A stretch of 64,000 bases of DNA from assembly GCF_019884725.1 (NCBI RefSeq), contig NZ_CP082322.1, forward strand, positions 2,790,001 through 2,854,000, given 5' to 3'. Origin of the DNA: Leucobacter tenebrionis. Its GTDB lineage: Bacteria > Actinomycetota > Actinomycetes > Actinomycetales > Microbacteriaceae. The notes below the pieces were generated by a model that worked only from the letters and a program-made list of their open reading frames with translations, had not been told where the DNA came from and did no database searches. The position numbers and the translations under genes are program-made. Numbering within the stretch: position 1 is the stretch's first letter; each line of letters begins with the position of its first letter. This document shows positions 63,709 through 64,000 of the stretch, one piece after another.

Positions 63709-64000
63709 TCAGGCCCGGCCGCGCACGTAGACGACCGCGCCCGCGCACGCCAGTACCGAGGCCGCGAGCACGAACGCCGCCATCGGTAGGGCCGTGTGCT
63801 CGCCCCAGGCACCGACGAGGGGAGACGCGAGGCCGCCCACGGCGAACTGGGCGGCACCGAGCAGCGCCGATCCTGCTCCCCGAGACGCCTCGGCCAGGCT
63901 CAGCGCGAGCGCGCTGGCGTTCGACATGATGAGCCCGGTGCCTCCGGTGAGTACGAAGGCGCAGACGATGAAGAGCGGCGGCGAGAGGGTATCGCTGAGC
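63709..64000 (-). CDS. MFS transporter, Bcr/CflA type (N-terminus beyond window)
   Basis: Only the last 96 residues are in the window; the frame is open at the right edge. Three hydrophobic segments remain. The pattern GLIMSNASALALSLAEASRGAGSALL, then GAAQFAVGGLASPLVGAWG, matches the C-terminal half of Bcr/CflA drug exporters. The substrate cannot be judged. It converges on the peptide transporter operon. Confidence 0.83.
   Translation of the reverse strand, partial: LSDTLSPPLFIVCAFVLTGGTGLIMSNASALALSLAEASRGAGSALLGAAQFAVGGLASPLVGAWGEHTALPMAAFVLAASVLACAGAVVYVRGRA

Overview
The window is high-GC chromosomal DNA of an actinobacterium, most likely a member of Microbacteriaceae close to Leucobacter (inferred from gene content; no rRNA or tRNA gene is present to test it). 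Pointers are ClpC, the xseA/xseB/DUF4245/ispH neighbourhood, class II FbaA and GlpX, a MhuD-type haem oxygenase, a mycobacterial-type N-acetylglutamate synthase, an ECF42-type sigma factor with its DGPF/YCII partner, and many genes that start 5-8 bases after a TANNNT box (leaderless transcripts).

Layout. 1-3.0 kb: serine hydrolase (cut by the left edge), histidine phosphatase, a coiled-coil membrane protein, and a DUF2975/XRE pair with a palindromic operator candidate. 3.2-7.4 kb: clpC with a strong terminator, N-acetylglutamate synthase and small unknowns. 7.4-11.5 kb: a PucR-type regulator divergent from a family III CoA-transferase and glutaryl-CoA dehydrogenase, a probable glutarate catabolic unit. 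11.6-14.3 kb: GntR, DUF1648 membrane protein and CPBP protease in overlapping order. 14.6-21.8 kb: a seven-gene minus-strand run of mtnA, a BMP/nucleoside-type ABC importer, a cupin and a TetR regulator. 22-26 kb: PIN-PhoH, SGNH hydrolase, and an asparagine synthetase whose catalytic Cys is Ser. 26-30.8 kb: osmoprotectant (OpuC-type) ABC importer with two tandem binding proteins. 30.9-34.3 kb: a glutaminase-STAS-cNMP-binding fusion and fumC. 34.4-39.2 kb: carbonic anhydrase, DUF4245, xseB, a two-gene DUF4160/DUF2442 insert flanked by a 47-bp repeat of the xseA 3' end, xseA, and divergent ispH.

39.4-46 kb: membrane protein with fbaA, glpX, ECF42 sigma with YCII, rmuC, DEDDh exonuclease. 46-47.8 kb: an Erm 23S rRNA methyltransferase with its own promoter, a 19-codon leader peptide and attenuator-like hairpins, then mhuD. 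47.8-57.9 kb: ychF and a run of small enzymes and unknowns (NAD-binding protein, DUF4287, VOC proteins, alpha/beta hydrolase, GNAT, small alarmone synthetase, phosphotransferase, homocysteine S-methyltransferase, CPBP protease). 58-63.6 kb: an oligopeptide ABC importer operon (binding protein, two permeases, fused double ATPase). The right edge cuts a Bcr/CflA-type MFS exporter.

The features most worth a second look are the DUF4160/DUF2442 insert that rebuilt the end of xseA, the erm leader, the mtnA-transporter operon, the Ser2 asparagine synthetase, the PucR/CoA-transferase operator, and two classes of intergenic repeat: ATCCTGCG/CGCAGGAT palindromes dispersed between genes, and long near-perfect hairpins with unrelated sequences. 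No complete transposase, integrase, prophage or CRISPR array was found. No gene-free stretch exceeds about 300 bases.
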